From the NCBI GenBank assembly GCA_029240695.1, contig JARDZU010000006.1, positions 1-32,743 on the forward strand: a DNA stretch of 32,743 nucleotides, in the 5' to 3' direction. Shown here in pieces: positions 17,215 through 25,644 of this stretch (positions are counted from its first letter, which is position 1; each line of letters starts with the position of its first letter). The notes beneath the pieces are model-generated. The model saw only the letters and a program-made list of their open reading frames with translations, made no database searches and was not told where the DNA came from. The stretch comes from Acidimicrobiia bacterium (lineage in GTDB: Bacteria; Actinomycetota; Acidimicrobiia; Spongiisociales; ZC4RG35). Position numbers and translations under genes: made by a program.

Positions 17215-18776
17215 GCACCGATGCCGACATCGACAAAGGTCGAGCCGGCTTCGGGGATGAACTCCCACTCGTATCCGTCGGCATACAGGGCCAGTTTGAG
17301 GATCCCGAACGAATCGGTGTATCGGGTTTCGCTGTTCGGGGCGACCTGGTCGAAGCTGCGGTTTCCCGTGCCCCCGGTTCCGGCGACGATCTGCCGGATC
17401 CCCTCGACCGGATCGTGAGTGCCATCGGGATCCTGAGGGGCAAAACGCTCGTAGTTGTGATCGTGCCCGTTGACCACGAGATCTGCCTCGCCCTCGTAGA
17501 GCGCAGCGAATAGGTCCCTCATCCCGGGATCGCCCCCGTGGTCACCCGAGCTGAACAGGGGGTGATGCCAGTAGGCCAGCGTGCATGCCGCATCTGAAGA
17601 ACCCAACTCTTGCTGGAGCCATCGCACCTGAGGCGAACCTGTCTCGCAAGCCACGTCTCCGCAGTTGGAATTGAGCACGAGGACCTGCCAGTCGCCGGCT
17701 TGGTAGCTGTAGTAGCCCTCACCAGGTTGGCCTGCGGCCTCGCCAAAGTAGCCAAAGTAACCAGTGGCATCGGAGGTGTTGTAGTCGTGGTTCCCGGGCG
17801 CCGGCCGGGTCCGATCCTTGTGCCGTCCCCAGGTCGGGTCATAACACTGGGCAAATTCCTCCGCCGAACCGTCCGAGTAGACGTTGTCTCCTGTGGTGAA
17901 AACGATGGTGGAAGGGTTCTGGGCGACAACACCGTCGATGAGATCGGCGGTGACGGTGTCGCCATCGTTACCACAATCCGAGATGTCGCCAGCGCCGGCG
18001 AGCACGACCGGTGTGCCTGTCAATTGAGCCACTGGCTCTGACTCCGCTGCCGCCGCCTCTGCCGAGCCCCAGTCGAGGATGAGAAGGGGAGCGTTTGCCC
18101 CGCTCTCGAGCGCGGCGAACTCGGCACTGTCGTCAGTTGAGGTGGTGAGATAGAAGTCGTAGGTGCCAGGCCCCAGGACGACGGAAGTCAGGTCCACGTC
18201 CACCGTGGAGCCCTCCGCAGTTCCGGGAGGAATGGTGGCGATCTGGGCCCCGACCGCTGGGGCATTCGCCCCGTTTGCATCGGCCTGAGTCCACGGGCCA
18301 TCTACCTCGTGCACCATGACCACCTCATCGGTGTCCGCTATCACGAAGAGTCGCATCGAGACGCTCTGGAGCGTTTCACCCTCGGGGATGTCGCCGACGA
18401 CGAAGCGAACCAGGGCCTGCTTGTTCTCGGGCGGATCGTTCTCTATCTCGAGCACGTCTTCGAAGCCGTTGATCTCTTCCGGCTGGCCGCTGTTGACGGA
18501 GGTGTCCTCACTAGCCGTGACGGCGAGTTGGCCCGGGGGCATGGAGACGGTCGGTGAAGTTGGCGCGACAGCGGTGGTCGAAGGCGCGTCGACCGAGACA
18601 GGAGGTGCCGGGGTTGTGGTCGGGGCCGCCGCAGGCTCCTGCGAAAGACCGCCCGTGGCAAGGAAGCCGATCACCAGGCCCACCAGGATCGTGAGCACCA
18701 CCGCCAGGACGATGATGATCGTCTGTCTGTTGTCCTTTGGTGTGGCGTCACCACCGTTCATGTTTTCGCCGTTCAT
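17205..18776 (-). CDS. Membrane-anchored purple-acid-type metallophosphoesterase with DNRLRE-like module
   Basis: A 523-aa extracytoplasmic phosphatase. A single hydrophobic helix at about 19-41 follows a short polar start and is followed by a Thr/Pro/Ala-rich linker (about 48-80), so it is probably an uncleaved anchor. Residues about 85-237 form a DNRLRE/CBM-like beta module with ENKQALVRF and ETLQSVSMRLFV. The metallophosphoesterase domain has all five metal motifs: GDISD (263), GDNVY (296), GNHDY (328), WHHP (403) and NGHDHNYERF (436). It likely releases phosphate from external esters with a dinuclear metal centre. The ORF track start (18998) is too early; the ATG at 18776 has GGAGG and overlaps the phytase stop as ATGA. 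Confidence 0.88.
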   Translation of the reverse strand: MNGENMNGGDATPKDNRQTIIIVLAVVLTILVGLVIGFLATGGLSQEPAAAPTTTPAPPVSVDAPSTTAVAPTSPTVSMPPGQLAVTASEDTSVNSGQPEEINGFEDVLEIENDPPENKQALVRFVVGDIPEGETLQSVSMRLFVIADTDEVVMVHEVDGPWTQADANGANAPAVGAQIATIPPGTAEGSTVDVDLTSVVLGPGTYDFYLTTSTDDSAEFAALESGANAPLLILDWGSAEAAAAESEPVAQLTGTPVVLAGAGDISDCGNDGDTVTADLIDGVVAQNPSTIVFTTGDNVYSDGSAEEFAQCYDPTWGRHKDRTRPAPGNHDYNTSDATGYFGYFGEAAGQPGEGYYSYQAGDWQVLVLNSNCGDVACETGSPQVRWLQQELGSSDAACTLAYWHHPLFSSGDHGGDPGMRDLFAALYEGEADLVVNGHDHNYERFAPQDPDGTHDPVEGIRQIVAGTGGTGNRSFDQVAPNSETRYTDSFGILKLALYADGYEWEFIPEAGSTFVDVGIGACH

Positions 18777-20419
18777 CTGCCCTCCGCATACTCGAGACGA
18801 AGTCCAGGAGCCTGCCCGGCGTCTCCTTCGAAGGCAACAGCCGCTCGTCGTCCGGCCCCCTCCGCGCGCACGACCAACCTCAGGCTCCCTCCGGGCTCCC
18901 ATCCTGGCGACGCGACGATCTCCCTGATGACCGCCGACAAGTCCGGAGTCTGCTGAAAGACACCGCGCTCCTCGTCGTCCCATCCCGCGGGCGCCCATGT
19001 CACGGCCTCTGTCTCTGCACTGCCCTCGTCGATGACACCGCTGATGGAGAGCACCAGGTCGGAATCATCGACCCCGGCAGCGGTGAACTGGACGTGGGCG
19101 CTCCTGACGGTTGAGTCAGCGGACACGTTCAGTCCAGGAAACTCCAATGCCACCGTGCTGTCAGAGTCGAAGACGAGGGTGGTTCCAGCTTCCACCGTGC
19201 CGTCAGTCGCCAACTGTCCATCTTCCTCCGCAGCCGATACCGCGGTCCGCCTCACCGACCAGTTCGAAGGTGTGGTGGCGATGTCGGAGGGCAGGGGCAC
19301 ATGTGGCAGGTTCGTCGGGCTGTCTCCACGCGGGTTCCAGCCGGTCTCGATGGCAAGAGCCGGATTGGGGGCCCCGGCTACGACATCCCAGGGAACGAGC
19401 TTGAAGTTCTGGTTCCCCGAATCGTTGTCCCCGTCCTGCGCCACGAATAGCCCGTTGGGAAATCCGGCACCCAAGGGAGCACTCATCACATCGATGCCAT
19501 CGGTGCTGCTGGTGCCGTCGATCGAAGCGGAATCGACGATCTGGAAATTCGAGACGTGCTCATTGTCTCCGGTGCGGTTGTACGTTGCGTACTGCCCCGA
19601 GCCCTGACTCGACGCGATCAGATAGCCGGCTCCGTCAGGGCCGTAGTAGATCGTCAGTCCCTCCACGTCGGCCTCCAAGGTCGAACCGACCTGATCGACG
19701 GGGACGCGGGAGGAGCCGCCGCCGGGCTCTGCCTCATATTTCCAAATGCCCACGGCTTCCTCCGCAACGTACAGGTAGGCGTGGTCGTCGTCGGCGACAC
19801 ATCCTTCGGCGGTGCTCTCCATGGAGATGTCACGCACCTGGGTCGCGGTCACTCCGCCCGCACCCCCGTCCGAGAGTTGGAACTGGCGCACCGGCCCGGA
19901 CCCGTCCGAGGTGACAAAGACGAAGAAGGTCCCGGTCTCGGGGCTGCGATAGAGGCACACGCCGAGGACGTCCAGGCCAGTAGCGATCGGCGAGGCCACC
20001 TCGACGAGCTGGCGGGTCTGGGGATCGACTCGGTGGATGGTGATGGCTTCATCGTCCTGTTCGCTGGTGACCACGATGTCTACCGGCTGGCCGGCCAGGG
20101 GAAAGCCATGGCGTATGTCGACGTTGTTGGGACGGATCCCGGCGAGATATTGGATCTGGCGGCCATCGAGGGCATAGACGGCGAGACCGCCTTCCTTGTC
20201 AGTTCCGATGACGGTCGAAAGCGCCGGGTCGGTGGGATGGAGCCAGATGGCTGGGTCGTCGGCCGCATCACCGCCGTTGGGAACCGGATCGGTTTCGACG
20301 GTCGCGGTCACGTCGGTCGTTTGGGCCTGCGCCGGCAGCCAGGACTCGCCCACCATCACTGATGCCACGATGACACCGACGACGAGCGCGCTTAGAACCC
20401 GCGGGCTCCTCCTCCACAT
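18773..20419 (-). CDS. Secreted beta-propeller phytase with C-terminal beta module
   Basis: A 548-aa 3-phytase of the beta-propeller class, which removes phosphate from phytate outside the cell in a calcium-dependent way. A signal peptide covers about residues 1-32 (cut near AQA). The class motif DAADDPAIWLHP is near 50-61. The propeller body runs to about 380, with GLDVLGVCLY, AEGCVADDD and DVEGLTIYYG as expected blade motifs. Residues about 425-548 form a second beta domain resembling the DNRLRE-like modules of secreted actinobacterial enzymes (TVRSAHVQF, then W-rich and G-rich strands). The ATG start lacks a clear ribosome site. Its end overlaps the metallophosphoesterase start as ATGA. 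Together they would form a phosphate-harvesting pair. I saw no PHO box. Confidence 0.9.
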   Translation of the reverse strand: MWRRSPRVLSALVVGVIVASVMVGESWLPAQAQTTDVTATVETDPVPNGGDAADDPAIWLHPTDPALSTVIGTDKEGGLAVYALDGRQIQYLAGIRPNNVDIRHGFPLAGQPVDIVVTSEQDDEAITIHRVDPQTRQLVEVASPIATGLDVLGVCLYRSPETGTFFVFVTSDGSGPVRQFQLSDGGAGGVTATQVRDISMESTAEGCVADDDHAYLYVAEEAVGIWKYEAEPGGGSSRVPVDQVGSTLEADVEGLTIYYGPDGAGYLIASSQGSGQYATYNRTGDNEHVSNFQIVDSASIDGTSSTDGIDVMSAPLGAGFPNGLFVAQDGDNDSGNQNFKLVPWDVVAGAPNPALAIETGWNPRGDSPTNLPHVPLPSDIATTPSNWSVRRTAVSAAEEDGQLATDGTVEAGTTLVFDSDSTVALEFPGLNVSADSTVRSAHVQFTAAGVDDSDLVLSISGVIDEGSAETEAVTWAPAGWDDEERGVFQQTPDLSAVIREIVASPGWEPGGSLRLVVRAEGAGRRAAVAFEGDAGQAPGLRLEYAEGR

Positions 20420-20455
20420 GGAAAGGCATGTTAATGGTGACCGCCATCAAGCAGT

Positions 20456-21382
20456 TCAGAACGGGCTTGGTGCGCTTTCTGCCGGCTCGGTGACCCGTGT
20501 ACCGACGTAAATCCCGACGCCCAGAGCGATCAGGTAGCCGGCGACGATGACGATCAGAGCGGGAAGCATGTTGTCGAATCGGGCTGCAATCCGCGAGCAA
20601 ATAACGACCAAGACGAACTGAGGAATCGAGGCCACCACCGCGCCCAGCCAGTTCTGCCTGACCCTGTTGACCAGGTTGGCCGTGCCGGGACGAAGCCGGA
20701 AGATGATCGGCTCGAGCAGGAGCAGTCCCAAGCAGGCCGCAGATCCTGCGATCGACGGTGGACGGCCGCCCCCACCGGCTGCAGCCACCCAGAGGAATGC
20801 CCCCACGGCCACGAAGGAGCCCTCCATGCCCAGCGAGACGGCCACCTTGGGCCAGGCGAGAAGGGTGATCGGCAGAGCAGCTGCCATGAGAACCAGAGCT
20901 TGTTCCGTGTCGGGAACGGCAGCAAAGGTGCCGAGCACAGCAAGTGTGAAGTAGATGACGCCGAGTCCGAGACGTTGGTTGCGTGTCTCGAAGTCATTGA
21001 TGAGAAATCCACCGACCGGGATCAGCACCGCCATCAGGACCCGAACCCAGGTCAGGTCGGTGACAGTCGCACCGAAGCCCAGCCACACCGAGCCAGGCAC
21101 CGCAGCCAGTATCTGCACCCAAGCCGGGGCCCGGGTCAAGCGCACGATCAGGACTCCGATGGCTATCGCTGCGAGGGCGGGGACCGCAGGCCCGAGTGGC
21201 TCAGCCACGAGGTACAGGCCACCAATCGTGGCGATCGCGACGAGCAACCCGGCAATTGGCATTGGGGGTCGATAGCGGCCAGTCACAAATCGAAGGGCCC
21301 AGCCCAGTGCTAGCGCCAGTACACCAAGGCGGAGCCCGGTCGTGAAGAAGCCCGTCTCGAAAAGAGCGAGGAGATCGGACAC
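20456..21382 (-). CDS. Multi-pass membrane protein of unknown function
   Basis: A 308-aa protein made almost entirely of hydrophobic helices, about nine or ten, with short loops and a small glycine-rich loop near residue 200 (GGGGRPPS). Basic residues at RLRPG and NRVRQNW suggest cytoplasmic loops. I do not recognise the family, and no catalytic motif stands out. It sits between the ASPIC lipoprotein gene (24-base gap) and the phytase gene (36-base gap) in the long minus-strand unit. It could be a transporter, an acyltransferase-like or a polymer-handling protein. The GTG start has only a weak ribosome site. It is well supported as a gene by its coherent hydrophobic pattern. Confidence 0.65.
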   Translation of the reverse strand: MSDLLALFETGFFTTGLRLGVLALALGWALRFVTGRYRPPMPIAGLLVAIATIGGLYLVAEPLGPAVPALAAIAIGVLIVRLTRAPAWVQILAAVPGSVWLGFGATVTDLTWVRVLMAVLIPVGGFLINDFETRNQRLGLGVIYFTLAVLGTFAAVPDTEQALVLMAAALPITLLAWPKVAVSLGMEGSFVAVGAFLWVAAAGGGGRPPSIAGSAACLGLLLLEPIIFRLRPGTANLVNRVRQNWLGAVVASIPQFVLVVICSRIAARFDNMLPALIVIVAGYLIALGVGIYVGTRVTEPAESAPSPF

Positions 21383-21406
21383 GGAGGCGATTCTAGAACG
21401 GGGCTC

Positions 21407-23068
21407 TCAGCCGCAGCCCGCCGGATACCTCACATGTTGGTCTGCGGACACGCCCTCGAGGATCACAATCTCCCCTTCGCCCGGGGGGTTGAGCTGGATG
21501 TCGACTTGCTCATGGTCGCCGAGCCCGAAATGGGCCACGGGTGCCACTCCCGAGGAGTAGCCCTGAGTTGTTGTTATCTCACGGGCACCGAGCAACGCGG
21601 GCGTCTCCCCCGCTGTGCCCGACTCGTAGACCTCTATCCGCCACCCGAGGCCGGATCCCAATTCGCTGCCCATGGAAACTTCCAGCCAGTGGCCCGACGC
21701 GGTCTCGTTGCGCAACATCAGTGAGGGCAGTGCCGGGTCGAACTCCACCAGAAAGACGTCGAGTCGCCCGTCCCTGTCGATATCGGTCGTGGGCCCAGCA
21801 ACCCAGTACTGAGCGCTCCCCAAACCTTCCGGAGCGCTGAACACGGGGATGTCGCCGTTGAGCCCTGTGTGCCGGAACACGGCGGGCCGGGTGCCGTCTG
21901 CGGCCGAAGCCGTGGCAACCAGGTCGGGCCAGCCGTCGTTGTCCATGTCGTTGAGCTCGACATGCGGGCCTTTGGTCGGGAGCCCGACCAGTCCGGCCGC
22001 CTCGGTCACTTCCTCGAACTGCGCCCCTCCCCTGTTGAGGAACAGACGCACCGGGACCATGGCCCCATCGTCGATGGTGCTGTTGAAGTGGTGACCTACG
22101 GCGATGTCCAACAGACCATCGCGATTGACGTCTGCGATCGAAGCTCCCGTGACCAGATCCTCGTCACCGATCGGCGGCCAGGCGAAAACGGAGCTGTCGA
22201 CCTGCTGGAACGACTCGCCATCGGCGACGAATAGCTGATTCGACCCTGCCACGAAGATGTCCTGGCGGCGGTCCCCCGTGAGGTCGGCCACCGCCACCCC
22301 GAGTCCGACGATGCTCTGGGGCAGGCCCGCCGCCGCTGTGACGTCCGTGAAAGCGAGATCCCCTTCGTTTCGGAGCAGGACACTCCCGCCCTCATCGGCG
22401 GTGATGAACAGGTCGAGCAGGCCATCTAGGTCGTAGTCGAGGACGGCAACCGACCGCCCGGCAAATTGGGTGGGGAGCCCGGTTCCCGCCGGGACCAGCG
22501 AGCCCCCGTCGTTCCGCAGTATCTGTGAACCTGGCGCAGAAGGCTGGTCGTCGTCCCAGTTTCGGGAGATGACCAGGTCGAAGTCACCGTCCGAGTCCAG
22601 ATCGGCGGTGGTCCCACCGCTGGTTCTGGCGAACATGTCGGGGAGGCTCTCGTCGGCGGCGAAACTGGCGTCCGACGATAGGAGCAACTGGTCCGGGGCC
22701 GGTCCGTCGGCGCCCCGCGCCTGATAGATCTCGGTGTCACGATCGGCGAACGTGCCCATGAAGAGGTCGGGCCGCGTGTCGCCGTTGAAGTCTCCCCACA
22801 CCCCGGCGTGCCCGTACATGCCGACCAGAGGTGTCACCATGCCCAGAGCCTCGGTCTGATCGGAAAACCCGATCGCGGCCTCCCCGTCCCCAGGCGCTGC
22901 CGTCCAACAAGTAAGCCTTCCACCTTCAGCGACGGTGCCGGTGGTGCCTGAAGAGGTACCTCCCGGGTCTGTCTCCGCCCCACTCGTGGCGGGAGTTCCT
23001 GCCTCGCCCCCGGACGTGCACGCAGTCAGTACGACCAGAGCCGCCACTGTCAGCATCCGGCGACTCAC
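21407..23068 (-). CDS. FG-GAP/VCBS propeller lipoprotein with ASPIC/UnbV domain
   Basis: A 553-aa lipoprotein. The signal peptide ends in LTAC, giving a lipid-modified Cys17. A low-complexity Gly/Thr linker follows. The body is a beta-propeller of FG-GAP/VCBS repeats with calcium-type loops such as DLDSDGDFD, DYDLDGLLD, DVNRDGLLD, DMDNDGWPD and DIDRDGRLD. The last about 100 residues fit the ASPIC/UnbV domain (GHWLEVSM, then VAPVAHFGLG). Such proteins bind ligands or carbohydrate at the cell surface; no enzyme activity is established for this arrangement. The GTG start overlaps the upstream stop as GTGA. Its neighbours are another propeller protein and a multi-pass membrane protein, so the three may form one surface complex. 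Confidence 0.85.
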   Translation of the reverse strand: MSRRMLTVAALVVLTACTSGGEAGTPATSGAETDPGGTSSGTTGTVAEGGRLTCWTAAPGDGEAAIGFSDQTEALGMVTPLVGMYGHAGVWGDFNGDTRPDLFMGTFADRDTEIYQARGADGPAPDQLLLSSDASFAADESLPDMFARTSGGTTADLDSDGDFDLVISRNWDDDQPSAPGSQILRNDGGSLVPAGTGLPTQFAGRSVAVLDYDLDGLLDLFITADEGGSVLLRNEGDLAFTDVTAAAGLPQSIVGLGVAVADLTGDRRQDIFVAGSNQLFVADGESFQQVDSSVFAWPPIGDEDLVTGASIADVNRDGLLDIAVGHHFNSTIDDGAMVPVRLFLNRGGAQFEEVTEAAGLVGLPTKGPHVELNDMDNDGWPDLVATASAADGTRPAVFRHTGLNGDIPVFSAPEGLGSAQYWVAGPTTDIDRDGRLDVFLVEFDPALPSLMLRNETASGHWLEVSMGSELGSGLGWRIEVYESGTAGETPALLGAREITTTQGYSSGVAPVAHFGLGDHEQVDIQLNPPGEGEIVILEGVSADQHVRYPAGCG

Positions 23069-24462
23069 GGGAGATGGATCACGAGGAGGACGACCTCCCC
23101 GAAGCCGTCGTCCGCGCCGAGCGGTCCGGCGTTCGCACCCATGTAGATCGTGTCGCCGGCGGGTGACACCGCCATGCTGAATGTCCCGCCGAGACGCAAC
23201 CCGAGACCCTCCTCTGTGAGGGGATTGAGCTCTGCCATGACCGTCTGCTCACCGGTTGCGGTGTCGACACTGGTGAGCGCGCCGCCGAATGCCCAGGCGT
23301 CGCCGTGGGCATCAGGCATGAAGAAGAATCGATCACCCGAGGGGTGAATGGCCATGGTTGCGGTGTATTCGGCCGGATTGCCGAGGCCCTCGATCGACCC
23401 GTCTGGATTTAGAACGAAGAACGCGTCGGGATCCCGGGTGACCGCGAACACCCTTCCGTCCTCGGCCGGCGTGGTCGAAGCCCTGAGCCAGTCACCGGGC
23501 ATCTGGTGGGGGTGAGTCGTCACCTCGTTGGTCGCCGGGTCATAAACCGACAGCTCGCCACCGCCGATCGAGTAGTACGCCCGCCCCTCGCCATCGACCA
23601 TCACGTTTCGGAACCCGGAATGCGGCGACGCCGGGCCTTCGAAGACCAATTGCTCACGCAGGACGTTGTAGACGAAGAACGGGCCGGCGTCGACGTTCTG
23701 AGCCTCCGCGATCGGGTCGATCGCCTCGCCGTATACCAGTCCCAGGTCCGACGATCCCGCCAGCGAGGGAATGCCGTGCTCCTGGATTGGGACTCCCAGG
23801 GCTGCGATCGTGCGCTGCTCGGGATCGAGTCGGAAGAGATAGTCCCCGGTGTAGGACGACCCGTACTGGAGATCACGGTTGGTGCCCCAGTAGGAGGCGA
23901 AATACACCTCGCCACAGGGCCCGGCGGCCATCTGACCGTGGACCTTGCCGTATCCCCAGGCCCCCGGAGTGTGATCGACGTAGGACAGGAGATCGCCGAG
24001 TGTGCTGAGCGTCCCGGTCGCCGGGTCGTACTCGTAAACGAAGGAGTTCCCATCAGGGCCGAGATGGTCGCCTATCGCAGAGACGAAACGGCCATCGTCC
24101 AGGGCTATGCCCTGACCCCACATGGTCCAGGGGTCGCCCTGGTAGTCGGGCCGCGGGTACACCACGCCCTCGACTTGCATCCCATTCACTTCGCCGAGGT
24201 CAACCAACTGGGCGCTCGGGCCACCAACGTATGGCTGACCGGGTGGGACATCGCATGACGGGTCGACAGCCCCGGTGACTGGGGTCGACTGGCTCGTCTC
24301 AGGCTGTGTACTCGATGTCTGCCCCTGTGTGGTGGGCGTCGCCGCTTCGGGGGAGTTGGGATCTGAATCCCCTCCGCCCGCCAGTCTGCTCCCGAGAAAC
24401 CACCCGCCGGCCAGGGCTACCGTCAACCCCCCGACGACCAAAACCCATTTCCACGCCCCCAC
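23065..24462 (-). CDS. Membrane-anchored beta-propeller protein, function unknown
   Basis: A 465-aa protein with one N-terminal helix (about residues 5-27) and a Thr/Ser/Gln-rich linker (about 38-65), so it is anchored outside the membrane. The rest reads as a beta-propeller. Repeated strand motifs include FVYEYDPATGTL, LFRLDPEQRTI, LSVYDPATNEV and FFVLNPDGSIEG. The repeats are like those of SMP-30/PQQ-type propellers, but no enzyme signature is clear. A cysteine pair (about 69 and 158) may form a disulfide. The GTG start has GGAGG 7 bases upstream. It is the first gene of the minus-strand unit that leads to the phytase and phosphatase, so its promoter probably controls them. Confidence 0.75.
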   Translation of the reverse strand: MGAWKWVLVVGGLTVALAGGWFLGSRLAGGGDSDPNSPEAATPTTQGQTSSTQPETSQSTPVTGAVDPSCDVPPGQPYVGGPSAQLVDLGEVNGMQVEGVVYPRPDYQGDPWTMWGQGIALDDGRFVSAIGDHLGPDGNSFVYEYDPATGTLSTLGDLLSYVDHTPGAWGYGKVHGQMAAGPCGEVYFASYWGTNRDLQYGSSYTGDYLFRLDPEQRTIAALGVPIQEHGIPSLAGSSDLGLVYGEAIDPIAEAQNVDAGPFFVYNVLREQLVFEGPASPHSGFRNVMVDGEGRAYYSIGGGELSVYDPATNEVTTHPHQMPGDWLRASTTPAEDGRVFAVTRDPDAFFVLNPDGSIEGLGNPAEYTATMAIHPSGDRFFFMPDAHGDAWAFGGALTSVDTATGEQTVMAELNPLTEEGLGLRLGGTFSMAVSPAGDTIYMGANAGPLGADDGFGEVVLLVIHLP

Positions 24463-24509
24463 GGCATGCCCTCCCGTCTTCGTGACCGGACGATAGTGCG
24501 TTCTGCATA

Positions 24510-24537
24510 TTGTTTGACCACGGAGGGCGGTTACACT
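24510..24537 (+). promoter_or_regulatory. Candidate promoter of the ABC exporter operon
   Basis: TTGTTT and TACACT are separated by 16 bases. The predicted start point near 24544 leaves a leader of about 95 bases before the ABC ATG. Only the -10 box is a good match. Confidence 0.35.
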
Positions 24538-24565
24538 CTCATTCGTCTAGGGGGGGCGCACACGC

Positions 24566-24577
24566 AAACCGTGGTTT
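24566..24577. promoter_or_regulatory. Palindrome in exporter leader, possible operator
   Basis: AAACCgtGGTTT has perfect 5-base arms around two bases. It is 63 bases before the ABC start codon, downstream of the proposed promoter. A repressor site is possible; no regulator gene is nearby. Confidence 0.3.
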
Positions 24578-24586
24578 ACTTGATTC

Positions 24587-24613
24587 GACGCCGACTTCAT
24601 TCGATGCGGCGTC
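24587..24613 (+). other. Stem-loop in exporter mRNA leader
   Basis: GACGCCG pairs perfectly with CGGCGTC across a 13-base loop, ending 26 bases before the ABC start codon. It is not followed by a T run, so it is not an intrinsic terminator. It may affect translation or be chance. Confidence 0.3.
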
Positions 24614-24639
24614 CTGGGCGTTGAGGGGTTTGACAGGAA

Positions 24640-25644
24640 ATGAGCGAACGCGATCCGAGCATCTCGGTCAAAGACCTGACCAAGGTCTATGAGCCCTCGC
24701 CCACGTGGATGAAGCTCATGGTGAAGAGCAACATCAAGAACGCAGTGGTCGCGCTCGACGGCATCACCTTCGAGGTTGGGCCCGGTGAGATCTGCGCTGT
24801 GGTCGGCCCCAATGGTGCCGGCAAGACCACGACGTTCCGCATCCTCCTCGGTCTCACCACTCCATCTACCGGGACCGCCACGGTTGGTGGATACGACGCC
24901 CAACACGAGTCGGTCGCAGTCCGACGCATGGTCGGCTGGATGCCTGGCCAGGACGTCAGCCTGCTGGGCCGCCTCACCTGTGTCGAGAACCTCCGTTTCC
25001 ACGGCCGTCTCCAGGGACTCAAAGGTGAGGATCTCAAAGGGCGGATATACGACTCCCTGGCCAAGGTCGGCCTCTCCCATGCCGCTGAGCATTCCGTCTT
25101 TGCCCTCTCCTCCGGAATGCGGGCACGACTCCAGCTCGCCCGTGCCCTGCTGCATAGCCCAAGCGTGCTGATCCTCGATGAGCCCACAGGCGCCATCGAC
25201 CCGGTAGCTGCCCACGAGCTCCTCGGCCTGATCATCTCCATCGTCGAGGAAGAGCGGCTCGCCTGCATGATCAGCTCGCACCGTCTCGAGGAAATCGAAG
25301 CCCTCCACTCTCACGTCGTCCTCCTCGACAAGGGGCGGATCCGGTACGACGGAGACCTCGATGAGTTGAGAGATCTCGTGGACCGGGAGCAGCTCGAGAT
25401 CGAGTTCAAGACCGACGAGAGTGCCCGTCAGGCACGAAAGCTCATCGACGCCGCCGGTCTGGGTGAGTCGATCACCGTCGAGGGATCCCAGCTGACGACG
25501 GTTCTGACCTCATCCGAGACGACGACCGGAGACGTCCTCGCAGTTCTCGAGACGGTGGCACCAGAGGTGGTGCATCTCCAGGAGGTGCAGCGACCGCTCC
25601 GCGACCTCCTCGCCGACATGTATCGGGAGAAACAAGCGAAATGA
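24640..25644 (+). CDS. ABC-2 exporter ATP-binding protein
   Basis: A 334-aa ABC ATPase with Walker A GPNGAGKTT (about residues 58-66), signature LSSGMRARLQLARAL (about 152-166), Walker B LILDEPTGAIDP and H-loop SSHRLEE. The C-terminal about 100 residues match the DrrA/CcmA-type extension of ABC-2 exporters, not the carbohydrate-binding domain of Wzt-type O-antigen ATPases. An insert near residue 15-35 (PTWMKLMVKSNIKNAV) precedes the nucleotide-binding core, as in some polysaccharide or lipid exporters. The ATG follows GAGGGG by 11 bases. It pairs with the permease downstream by an ATGA overlap. The cargo may be the glycan or a glycolipid made nearby. Confidence 0.92.
   Translation: MSERDPSISVKDLTKVYEPSPTWMKLMVKSNIKNAVVALDGITFEVGPGEICAVVGPNGAGKTTTFRILLGLTTPSTGTATVGGYDAQHESVAVRRMVGWMPGQDVSLLGRLTCVENLRFHGRLQGLKGEDLKGRIYDSLAKVGLSHAAEHSVFALSSGMRARLQLARALLHSPSVLILDEPTGAIDPVAAHELLGLIISIVEEERLACMISSHRLEEIEALHSHVVLLDKGRIRYDGDLDELRDLVDREQLEIEFKTDESARQARKLIDAAGLGESITVEGSQLTTVLTSSETTTGDVLAVLETVAPEVVHLQEVQRPLRDLLADMYREKQAK

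Larger units (their letters stand above)
24463..24639. other. Divergent intergenic region with leader structures
   Basis: This 177-base gap separates the propeller unit from the ABC exporter unit. It holds a plus-strand promoter candidate, a run of seven or eight G, the palindrome AAACCgtGGTTT and a stem of GACGCCG with CGGCGTC. The last two lie downstream of the predicted start point and so would be in the exporter mRNA leader. Confidence 0.5.

Noticed and set aside
18777-18998. N-terminal extension of the phosphatase ORF
   Set aside because: It overlaps the phytase C-terminal domain, is Gly/Arg-rich, and the ATG at 18776 has a clear ribosome site and an ATGA overlap.
24640-25644. Wzt-type O-antigen ATPase
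   Set aside because: The C-terminal part is short and of DrrA type; the long carbohydrate-binding domain of Wzt is missing.
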